From NCBI RefSeq assembly GCF_014529535.1, contig NC_050738.1:6800140-6864139 (forward strand): DNA of 64,000 nt. The letters are read 5' to 3'. The notes under the pieces are model-generated. The model had not been told where the DNA came from. It did not search any database and saw nothing but the letters and a program-made list of their open reading frames with translations. Origin of the DNA: Bradysia coprophila. Its lineage: Eukaryota > Arthropoda > Insecta > Diptera > Sciaridae. Position numbers and translations under genes: made by a program. This document shows positions 1 through 10,200 of this stretch, piece by piece (within the stretch, counting starts at the first letter, position 1; every line of letters begins with the position of its first letter).

Positions 1-1375
1 GTCGATTGTCCGTCTCATTTATTGATAATCTAATGTTGTTTGACCGTCCCGAAAGATAAAAAAAGGACATAAATTTCTATGTCGACTATACGCCTATAAT
101 ACATTCAGGGTGAATGTCCCCAATCCACGTTCTACGTGTGAACCTCAATGCTCGTACATATTTACCGTGCCGGCAGTTTGTCCTCATTTCCTCTGTCTTG
201 GATTTATTCATTCCGAATGAATTATATATGACTGGAAAATGGAAAATTCGTAAGCCCAAAATTTTGGAAAACATCAACCAATATCTCCATCTCCGCAAAA
301 ACCAACTATATGCTAAAACACAGAGAACAGTGAAATGGTCTCATAATTCTTGCGTTCATGTCGACGATGACAGATAAATATCACGCGCAAGAATAACAAC
401 AACCATAAATTAGGATACAATAAATAATGCTTCACGATGGCGGGCATGTCACAGAAATGACAACGAAACACAAAATGAGATTATTATCTGTGAGATAATG
501 TCATGTTTAAAGGAATATGTTATTTTTCTGTGCGGCGCTTATTGTGATTTTAAAATTTTCATAAAAGATTTCGTTATTCACGGAACAGGAACATCGTTTG
601 ACTCTCTCTCTCTCTCTCTCTCTCTGTCGTCTTAATGAGTAAGTTTTACGCACAAATTTTAATAGCTCAACATTAAAACAAAATGACAACAGCTAAACAC
701 TTATGACAGTAATTATTCTCAAGTAGACATTAAATGTGGCAAGTGGACCATAACAATAATTGAATGTAATTGATTACAATTACACCTCGGATACGTATGA
801 CCTATTTCTGCTGATGCATAATAAGCTCACCCCCTCTATACACACTAATGTTAAAATAAGCACAAACAGACATAGACATTATGAATTATGCGTTACAATT
901 AATCGATTACATTATCAGTGTAATTCAATTCACGTTTAAATGCAAAACTCCGGCAGAAACGGAGAACGAGAACTCTGATTCCTTGGTACATATAAATATC
1001 CATCACGACAGATGTATTTATACAGTTAACGCTAAATCAATAGAGCTGGAGAAAGATTAATGCATTCTAATTTCAGATAAGAATGACGAATGAGCCAGAA
1101 GGAAATTCATATGCTGGAAGAGCGGAGATTGGTTAAGTTTCGAAAATGTATTATGGAGACGTTATGCGTCTGCAGAAAAGAGAAAAAGGATATTGTGCAC
1201 ATTAATCGTGTATGCCATGGCTGAATTACCTATTCGTCAGCCGAATTAGCATTGTTCAATCAAAGTCATTTTCTTATCGACATTAAGTGTGGCGAAAGAG
1301 TCTGGCTTTTGTTTGTTGGAAAAAAAAAATTGACGGAGAAACGTAGATTTGGCACAACAGATGAATCATACCATC
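1..1375. other. Intergenic, no gene seen
   Basis: No coding region could be supported on either strand. The only distinct structure is a CT microsatellite at about 602-625. Short open frames here have no recognisable domain and look like chance. Confidence 0.5.
602..625. repeat. (CT)n microsatellite
   Basis: An uninterrupted run of about twelve CT dinucleotides, read directly from the sequence. Confidence 0.9.
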
Positions 1376-1488
1376 GCACTTCAAGCAAAAATGCTTCGAG
1401 TGACAGCTGCCAAATGGGTACTCTATGCATGAATTAAAAAAATCTTTGGCCAAACTTTTTCTTTGTTTAATCGTATCCTTTTCGGCAG

Positions 1489-1807
1489 GATCGTTATTCA
1501 ATTTTCTGACTCGTTTAGTCCGAGAACAACTTCGGTTCGTAAAAGATAGTCTCGTCCAGCTGCAGAAAAATGTCCAAATTTTTAGAATCGATCCAGAGAT
1601 ACGTAATCGCGATTCCAGGTTGAGAAGGAATCATGAAACCTACAACTTTTTCGTGAAATTGAAACGAATCTACGGCGTAATTTATGAGACATCTTTGATT
1701 GTGAAGGAATTCATTGCAGTTCCCATTTGTTTGATTATAATTTTCGTTCTCATCTCTAATGTGTCTAGTGGATATAAAGTGTTCTTGTCACTTCGAAATG
1801 ATGTTCC
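1489..1807 (+). pseudogene. Possible gustatory-receptor-like fragment
   Basis: An open stretch follows an acceptor-like cag at 1486-1488. The translated segment combines a basic cytoplasmic part (YNFFVKLKRIYGVIYE) with a hydrophobic helix (VPICLIIIFVLI) and then GYKVFL. Insect gustatory receptors have this texture in their C-terminal half. No start, no TYhhhhhQF-type end motif and no neighbouring exon was found. The frame runs directly into a small inverted-repeat element at 1809, so this is probably a truncated relic. The resemblance is compositional and may be wrong. Confidence 0.3.
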
Positions 1808-1808
1808 T

Positions 1809-1951
1809 ATAGAGTGTTCCATTTTGGAGATGGTTCAAGTTTGTCCCACGGCATCGTCATATAAAAAATACGGAAAGTGAACACGTAACTCATTTTTTGT
1901 ATGATGTCCCACGGCATAAAAGTGAACTTTATCCGAAATGGAACACTCTAT
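1809..1951. mobile_element. Small inverted-repeat MITE
   Basis: Ends are inverted copies of about 18 bp (ATAGAGTGTTCCATTT and its complement near 1936-1951). The phrase GTCCCACGGCAT occurs twice inside. It is non-coding and ends the chemoreceptor-like fragment. Confidence 0.6.
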
Positions 1952-1981
1952 GGAGCGTACGGTCGGTGAGACGCTTTCGTT

Positions 1982-2142
1982 CAACGCACTTCAAGCAAGA
2001 GTGCTTCTTATAACAGCTGCCAAATAGAGTACTATTTTGTATGAAAAATTTTTCTAGATTTTTTGCAGTGCCAAAATTTGTTTGATACACTGTCCCGTTT
2101 CAGTACTCTAATTAGAGAACCACTCATGCTTGAAGTGAGTTG
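1982..2142 (-). mobile_element. MITE family A, copy 1
   Basis: About 160 bp with inverted ends related to CACTTCAAGCATGAGTG. Internal blocks read ACAGCTGCCAAATAGAGTACT and a cAGTGTATC/GATACACTG segment. The same element recurs at 17765, 52111 and 55218. This copy is in the opposite orientation to the one at 17765. A degenerate further copy may lie at about 1376-1465. Confidence 0.75.
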
Positions 2143-3692
2143 ATCATACGCTTTTTGATTTAGATGGAAGTGAAATTGAACACGGTTTCTAATTTGGGAG
2201 TTACTCTGGTTCGTAATTGATACAACAAGAATTTCGTTGAGCAAATGAAAATCTACATTTTCATTTTCTTAATTTTGATTGCTTCGAATCTGGATAGTGA
2301 TGAAATACTAAAATAAAATATCATATGTTATCGACAGAGGTTCTTTAAACAAGCGATGAACTTCGGTTAATGCGTCCTTAAATAGCAAAATTTATGTTTT
2401 AACTTTTGTTGTAGTAGATTTTGTTTAAATCTATTGATAAGACTTACAAGTACTAGATTTGGTATTTATAGAATTCAACCTTCTTCTCTAATCACAATTT
2501 GATTGGTTCTATCGCAAATCACGAAATTCTAATCCCATTCAATTACCAAAGTCTAGAAGAGTTAAAATTAGTCATAAAGATGTAACTTCACTCGGAGAAA
2601 CGCAATTTTGTATGATAGAAAATTGTACATCGTAATTTTATAGCTTCTTCTCGGTTTTTGTTTTAATTTCTAATCTCTACTTACACCATGATTGGATCAG
2701 CTGATGCCACCAACAACCAAAATCCATAGAAACAACAAATTAACAACGTAAAAGTAACACCAAATCCCCAAAACACAATTAATTTTAACCATTTATTTCA
2801 TTCGAATATAAAATATTTTATTGGCTACTTCCCCATTGTTGTTAGTTTTATCCCAAAAGAGTCAACCTACTTAATCCATATTTGAAACATGCCTTTCTTA
2901 AGGGATTTCGAAAGCTTATTTTATTATATATGTTGGGATATGACGAAACCTAGTACAACTACAAGCACCCTCTATCGAAGAGAACTGATTCCGGAAGGTA
3001 CAAACTTATTCATCTCAATACACCCACCCATTATCCTTGTGAAACAATAGTCTTTCATGAGTTGAGTGGTTATATCTTTGTGTTTATACATTATTTTATA
3101 CTCGTTGTACTAGCTGGCTGAAAAGGATGTGTATTATGATTATGCTGAGGTGGTATATAGACGACATGGCGCATGCAAGGAGTTTGCTCCATTGTTCCGA
3201 TGTGTAATAAGAATGTAAGGATTGTGTACACCAACAGTATTATAGAGGTTTTTGGAAAATGGATAAATTCCCTAATTTCAGATTAATTGCTTGATGTGTT
3301 GAAACTGAAACATTAAGTCGAATGTTGCTTAAGATAGATGTAATGAACATTTCTAATTCCACTTTGACATTGAATTTGTATTGTTTTGTTTAACCGAAAA
3401 TGAGAGATAAAGAGAGAGCGGCACACGGAAAAATAATTTCGCTGTAAAATGTTTTCGAATGAGATTTAATTCTGATTCAAGTCGAATTCCTTTACTTTGG
3501 ATTAAGTTTTCAGAGCTCAATGCTGAGCTTTTTTGGGTATCATTAACGAAGATTTATTGAAAATTGGTTTCTGCGAAGTATTGTTTGACCTGTGATTTTC
3601 GGTAGCGTCATTTTCTGTTTACTACTAGTTTAGGCATGGGTTAGGGTTACAGATGATATACAGATGGTTCAATTCTTTTATTAATCTTATTT
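2143..3692. other. Intergenic, no gene seen
   Basis: AT-rich sequence without a supportable coding region, RNA gene or long repeat on either strand. Confidence 0.45.
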
Positions 3693-3828
3693 AAACACAC
3701 GAGTAATTTTGCATTGATGGGATCGACAATTATGCTGCGTTTTCCATTTGTAATTCGATATTCGCCACACGCTAAACAATGGAAAACGCAGAATAATTAT
3801 CCATCAACGCAAAATTGCTCGTGTGTTT
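3693..3828. mobile_element. Foldback MITE
   Basis: An almost complete hairpin of about 136 bp. The left arm starts AACACACGAGTAATTTTGC and the right arm ends with the matching complement. The inner arm GCGTTTTCCA pairs with TGGAAAACGC. The open frame across it is a by-product. Confidence 0.75.
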
Positions 3829-4284
3829 TCGGCCTAGATCAAGATCTTCACATTAGAGTCGAAGCTTTACAAATAGATTCATGGAATGGAAAGTTATCTA
3901 TTAGATTGATGGCATGTCCCTAGTGACTGAAACTGAATTAACAACAGGAACTATTTTCCCATAGTTCCTTGAATTTCTTCCACATTTTCCTTAATTTTCC
4001 AAAAAAGAAAATTTTTTGGAAAGATGAAGGAAAATTTAGGAAAATGTTTTTTCAAATACAGTTCCTGACGCCCCTCCTCTGAGTAACATTTTTCCACTTA
4101 ACTCTTTTTTTTCACTTGACACACTGGTATACGAGTATAATCTTATTACAAGGTGAAAGTACTTACATGACAAGGTACTTGTGGATTTTTTTTGTGTGCA
4201 CCGGACACTGAAATAAAACCTTTTTCTTAATCGCAGATTAACTTTGAAATATATAATTTTGTCGATCCAAGGGGAGTACAACAT

Positions 4285-4640
4285 TTCACATAGATCGATA
4301 AATCAATTGATTGATAAAATATCGATTAATAGACTACAATCGATTATCAACATTTTTAACAAATCAATATGAATCGAATGTTTTATCTGGCTATAAATAT
4401 TATTACTCAATATTGAATGTAAGGAAGGCGGATGGTTGCGAATTTCAAACTCTGGGCTTTCTTCCCTGTTGCTGAGGAGTATTACCTGACACATTATCAA
4501 CTATATAATATGAATCGAAGGCTTTATCAATAAATTATTATAAATATCGATAATTCATAATTTTAACGACAATTATTGATAATCGATCCATAAATGCGAT
4601 TATCGATAAAACATTCGATTGATATTATATCGATATTTTG
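4285..4640. repeat. ATCGAT/ATTATCGATAAT-rich low-complexity block
   Basis: The words ATCGAT, TTATCGAT and ATCAATCG recur many times in both orientations, resembling the interior of the transposon at 26967-27898. Likely a decayed relative of that element. Clear ends were not found. Confidence 0.4.
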
Positions 4641-4746
4641 AAATTTTATCATCGACTGTTTGTAACACAACAGTTTGAGCACATCACTGTAAAAAAATTA
4701 AAAATAAAAATTCTACCACAATATGAGATTTTTCAGTTTTATATGA

Positions 4747-4800
4747 TGCTGGTCGGGGGCTCGAACCCAGAACCTCAAACTCTCCAATCAAGGATATTTT
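4747..4800 (-). repeat. tRNA-derived (SINE-like) relic
   Basis: The complement carries a T-arm with a good Pol III B box (GGGTTCGAGCCC). The 5' half and acceptor stem are not recognisable. A shorter relic with the same block lies near 5776-5800. Interpreted as a decayed SINE or tRNA pseudogene. Confidence 0.45.
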
Positions 4801-4997
4801 CTTTTCAATCGACTAACATTAATTTAGTATTTTTTTTAGAAAAAATCCATGTCCTGTCGAGGTACGGACAACGTTTTGTGCATCGGACAACTGAAATAGA
4901 CAAAACACATTAATTTACTTGAAAACATACACATTTCACATTTACCATATTAAATTTGATCAATCATATAGTCATGGAATAGTACATTACTATGCAA

Positions 4998-5100
4998 GGG
5001 AAGTAAAGTGATATCTCGTATCCAGATGAGAAAAAGTATCCGAGGGCGGTAGCCCGAGGTACTTTTACTCATCATGATACGAGATATCACTTTATTTCCC
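4998..5100. repeat. Foldback with GC-rich loop
   Basis: The left arm GGGAAGTAAAGTGATATCTC is matched by its complement ending at 5100. Between the arms is a GC-rich core (CCGAGGGCGGTAGCCCGAGG, 5040-5059) that is itself palindromic. One of several hairpins in the window with such a core. Confidence 0.7.
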
Positions 5101-5294
5101 GTGTGTAGTATTACGTTTTACTATGCGAGTGATGTAAAAGCTATTGCCTATACATGTAATAGCCTTATTACATGCACCAGCATAGTAAAAATTCATTCAA
5201 AACCGTTCTCACACGATAAATCGTAAGGAAATGAATTTTTCATACCTAGGAACCGAATCTCCGTCCAATATGAAAAATACTATTTGTATCACGG

Positions 5295-5380
5295 ACTAAA
5301 AGTCTTTTTTAGCATATTCAATTCCAGACCTCGCCTTCGACTCTGGCTGGAAACTTCACACGCTAAAAAAGACTTTTAGT
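5295..5380. repeat. Foldback, 19-bp arms
   Basis: ACTAAAAGTCTTTTTTAGC at 5295-5313 and its exact complement at 5362-5380 flank a loop containing CCTCGCCTTCGAC. Confidence 0.7.
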
Positions 5381-5484
5381 ACTAGGTACGAAATGTACTA
5401 TTTCCCGCATCGTTCGGGAAAACCTGACATTTCGAAACAAAAAGTCATGGCAAAATATGTCGTATTTCAGTTGTCCGCTACACA

Positions 5485-5720
5485 AAACCTTTTTCGTAAC
5501 AATTGAAGCTTGTCAGATTAGCAGGTTTAATAATAATTAAAAAAAAATACAAATCCCTCGTTGGGATCGAACCCAACGATATGAAAAGTCCAATATAGTC
5601 AACCATCAATATTTCACAAATCAATTTTCTGATCATGTAGATTTTAAGCAGGTCAAGTATTTGTTTTTCATGGATAAAGACAGTGAAAATTCGGTCAACT
5701 TTATTGAATCTTTGACATAA
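5485..5720 (-). repeat. Duplicated tRNA-containing repeat, degenerate copy
   Basis: Homologous to 6294-6515, sharing the AAAACCTTTTT...GTAA start and the block running from GTCAAGTA to GAATCTTTGAC. Where the other copy has an intact tRNA-Arg, this one keeps only a T-arm (GGGTTCGATCCC on the minus strand) with a damaged anticodon arm. It is probably a dead copy. Confidence 0.6.
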
Positions 5721-6327
5721 AATATATCGAGGATCAGAAAAGCATTGATCGTCGCATATAATTTAAAAAAAATCCAGCTGGTCGGGGGCTCGAAGTATAT
5801 TTATATTTACACTACGCTACGTTGACACTAACGGTATCGACACTTAATGTCAACACGAAATATTGACTACTCCATCTGAGACTCTCAATGTTTTTCCAAA
5901 ATAATTTGTATCAAAAAATTATCTGTCTGTTAACATTGAAAACAAGAATCCCGAAATATTTCCTCGTGCAGAGAATTCGTGAAGGATAAAAGTCACAATA
6001 AACGTGGATCACAAGCAACCATTGTTGGTATTGCACCTTCCTCCCAGCACACAACTACATCGAATCTACATCCACACAGAATATACTATAGAATTACTGT
6101 AATGTAAGAATGTATAATAGACTATGTGCAATGTCATGAACAAATATAAATGTAAAAAAACCATACAAAATAATAATAATAATGGTTGGATAAAAAAAAA
6201 TGAAACAATAGTCTATCGCGATATCCCAACTTGATTCCCGCAAATGTTCATCCTTTAAAAAACTTTTTCTTTTCAATCCACTAACATTTACAAAACCTTT
6301 TTGGTAATAATAAAAAAAAGATCACAA

Positions 6328-6399
6328 GTCCCTTGTGGGACTCGAACCCACGACCTTTGGATTAGGAGTCCAACGCGCTATCCACTATGCCAAAGGGAC
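6328..6399 (-). tRNA. tRNA-Arg (anticodon CCU)
   Basis: The reverse complement folds as a 72-nt cloverleaf. The acceptor GTCCCTT pairs with AAGGGAC. The anticodon stem TTGGA/TCCAA encloses the loop CTCCTAA with anticodon CCT. The T arm GTGGG-TTCGAGT-CCCAC is perfect. Box A (TGGCATAGTGG) and box B (GGTTCGAGTCC) fit consensus, and a run of eight T follows within ten bases as a Pol III terminator. The D stem has one A-C mismatch. The gene sits inside a repeat whose second copy (5485-5720) has a decayed tRNA, so it may be a tRNA-derived repeat that still looks intact. Confidence 0.8.
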
Positions 6400-6854
6400 A
6401 GCGATCAGAGCAATGAATATTTACCCAAATAAATTTTTTGATCAGCAAGTCAAGTACTCGTTTTTCAAGTCAAGACAGTGAAAATTCGATCAACTTTATT
6501 GAATCTTTGACAACCAATATTTCAATTAGAGAAAATGCAGTTCGGCGAAAAGTCAAAGTTTGAGGAAAATGCGTGTTCGACCTAATGACGTTGGATTGGC
6601 GTGAAAAATCGACGAAGTGAAAAAAGATATCTAAGTACCACTGTTTTTCTGGAAGTCATTGATTCATATACAGGTATTCGGCGTTTCTTTTGATAGTCGT
6701 TTCGTTTGAAACACAGTATTCGCAAGAGTTGCGTTAGACTAATTGACAATTTTGATTGTTCGTCGAAGTGATTTATTGATTTATTTGGTTGTTTGTCTAT
6801 ATCAGTTGTTCTATGCACAAAACGTTGTTTGAAGCTAGACAGGGAATTGATTTT

Positions 6855-6990
6855 TTCAGAACTCGTCCCAAGTTTCCTTCGAAAACTTAGGACTGGTGCT
6901 GAAAAAATCGACCTTTCCTATCTTCAGAACTCGTCCCAAATTTCCTTCGAAAACTTAGGACTGGTGCTGAAAAAATCGACCTTTCCTATC
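6855..6990. repeat. Tandem duplication, 68 bp x 2
   Basis: Two nearly identical 68-bp units head to tail, beginning TTCAGAACTCGTCCCAA at 6855 and 6923. They differ at one visible position. Confidence 0.85.
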
Positions 6991-7295
6991 TTCGTCCAAA
7001 AATACTATATTGTGTCTAGTAAGTTGTTGGGCCCTAGAAGGTAAGACCACTTTCAAAAAACTCGATGCTTGTATAGTAGGAAGGTGATCATTATAAACCT
7101 TACTAGGGAGGGAAAGTGGAGGTTTTTCAAAAATTATCGCAGGAAGTAAGAGAGTTGGAGCGTTTATTCAAAACGTCAGTAAAACATGACTTTTGAGGTA
7201 TGGAGAAAATGAAATGGCGAAGAAATAAATTCCATTTAACTGGTAAGACAAGAACCACAAGCCCAGTTCATAAAACAACATTTTATTGCTAGCTA

Positions 7296-10200
7296 CTATG
7301 TAGTGGTCTGAGTTTTTTGTAAAAATTGTACATTTTTATCGTTGTAATAGCAAACTGCGACTAGCATTGCCATGGTAGTAGCACTAATTAAAAGAGACCC
7401 GTATCGAAGAGACAATTGAATTGCATTTGCCGTAAATGTTGAATGATAAATCATAGTCCTTAGTTCTTCTGACAACTTGCCGGACGTAACTTCCATCCAT
7501 AATATCGGTAAATATTGTCCTTCTTTCAGTTCCGCCATTCCTGCGTCAATGAAAACATTTTCGAATAATTTACGCTTAAAATTCATTTTCCGTTTTACCT
7601 GCTAGCCAGTACGCCTTTTGTACTTGTATGTTCATTTGGAATCTAGACGCACCGCTAATCGGAAAGGCCAGTCTTGGATGAATGTCTGCATAGGTTAAAT
7701 GTTTTTTCTCATCAGGTTCTAGTCCTTCAATATTTTCGTATAGTTTCGGATCGCCCGTGTAAAAGTGTGGAAACGATGAGAATATTGGGGCGCCGAAACA
7801 TAGACTGGCATTGAATATGCCGCTCGGTGGACAGTTATTCGTCGTTACATCACAGTAGCATGCGTTCGCTGAGTTATTATCTGGATGAGCGAGAACGTTC
7901 TGTGGTGCTTTATATCGCCACGCAGGTATGCCATTCAGAATGTTCACTTCTTTCTCGTAAACCAGCGGAAATTTTCGACAGAATGCTTTGATAAACACTT
8001 GTAACGGCTGCTCCTTATCCATTAAATGTGGAGGAAATTGTGAGCCATCCGTTCCGTCGAGCTGATTGCATTCATCGGTCGACCAATAATTCATTTTTGG
8101 TTGGCCGTTAAATCTGTCGATGAGGGATAGTTTGCGAAGGTCATCTTCACCGGTAAAAATTGTCATTACATCCTCACTGGTTCCATTTCGCTGAAAATAA
8201 ACAACAAGCATGAATCGCAGGTTTTGTGTGTCGAAAATTGAGAGTGATTATCAAATGCAAAAACAATTACAAATTGCGCATTTCAATTCATTTAAATGTT
8301 AAAATTTCTTGGTGTAACTATCGCAGTTACTTATGCTATTTTTAAGCGACATATAATTATCGCTCTGCTATTGCGAAATTCAATATGAGCGGCGTAACAA
8401 CTGATTGTGAATGCTGCTTTTACATTGAAAAATTTTCACAACAGAACATTCAACCATTTATCAGAGTCTCAATTGCAAATGCTCTGATGAATAATTTCTA
8501 ATTTTTCTTCCATGGAACAGTCGGTTCGGCAAAACTACTCTGTCACATACGGCTATTCATCTGTTGTCAATAGCGACGACAAAAATAATGACAAGCTCTG
8601 GATAGAGCAATATGGTCCTTTATATCGTAAAATACATGTTAAAAAATTGAAGTACAAGATTTGGAGTCAACAGACTTTGATCGATGGAAGTAATAGACCC
8701 TACAATAATATTGGTCATATGTTTGCCGTCTGTAACAGGGTAATTCAGATCTCGCATGAGAAACATTAGAAACCGGTTTCGCTAAATCCGTCAAAAGGTC
8801 AAAATTGACAAACTCAATCTCACTCACATTGATGACCAATGACGATAAACCGACTATGATAAAACCTCCAAAAAAAATCCCCTCAGTAAGAGCGTTGTTC
8901 ACGAGCCGATTCGCATTTATTTGTCGTATTTATCCAACAAAAAATAAATGTTACCATAACAATCACACAATCACAATCATATGTTGACGAAGCGCGGGGA
9001 TTTTTCTTTAAAACGATAATTGCAACGTGATGGTATAATTTTTACAATTTAGTTTAGTTCCAAACGGATAGAGTTACGAACTAGTCTCATTTCTGCCACT
9101 AAATATTTTAGTAAGGAACTGAAAAGCAACTCTGGAAGGACAATATATCTTTCAGCAACTTGTTATTCACCGATATATAGAAGGTGTGTTCGTTCATTTA
9201 TACCTATGAATGCATTTTAAGTTAATGTAAACGAATGTTTCCGAAATTATCAGAGACGAGCCATGAGTAAGTTGCTTGATTCAACCATACCCATCTTCAG
9301 TTTGGCGGATCTACAAAATGGTACACGCAAAGAAGACTTTCAACGATGCTTGTCCGAAAAAGGTGTATTTTACTTAACGGATCATGGTATCCAAGAATGT
9401 GAGTATCAAAACTTTGAAACGACTACCATTGATTTCTTTAGCAACGCCTCGGACCAGGACAGGGTAGAGCTTTCAAACAAAAATCCCGCTACTCGCAGAG
9501 GGTTTTCAGGACTGGAGTCAGAAAGTACGGCCAAGATAACTGCTACTGGAAGCTACACAGATTATTCAATGTGTTACTCAATGGGTGTGTCCAACAACGT
9601 TTTTCCGTCTACTGCTTTTGAGCAGATATGGACGAAACATTTCAAAAACTTGGATAAATTAGCAAAAATCACTGCTACAGAAGTGTTGCAATGCAATTCC
9701 GTGCGTGCAACGGACTTTTTGCTTAACTGTGACCCAGTTCTTCGTTTTCGAAGTTTTCCTGAGGTTCCAGAAAATCGGTGTGCAGAGAATGAACCATTGC
9801 GAATGGCTCCACATTATGACATTTCAATTGTAACACTCATCAACCAAACGAAATGCCCCAATGGATTCGTTAGTTTGCAGTGTAACATTGATGGAGTTTT
9901 CGTTGAATTACCCCCACTTCCGAATGCATTTATTGTGATGTGTGGTGCAGTAGCATCATATCTTACTGGGGGCCAGGTAAAGGCACCGATACATCGGGTT
10001 GTTGCTCCTAGTCGTGAGCAGAGAGTAGGAAGTAATCGTACATCGAATGTATTCTTTCTTCGTCCGGGACGTGAATTCGAATTGACAGTTAAAGAAGCAA
10101 AAGCTTGTGGACTGAACATTGATGCGGATAGCGTAACAATCACATTTCAAGACTGGATTGGAGGAAATTATCGCAATTTGAAGACAAGTGAAGGAGAAAC

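Noticed and set aside
9814..10150. Minus-strand frames overlapping the cefE-like gene
   Set aside because: Shadows of the coding frame without motifs or splice support.
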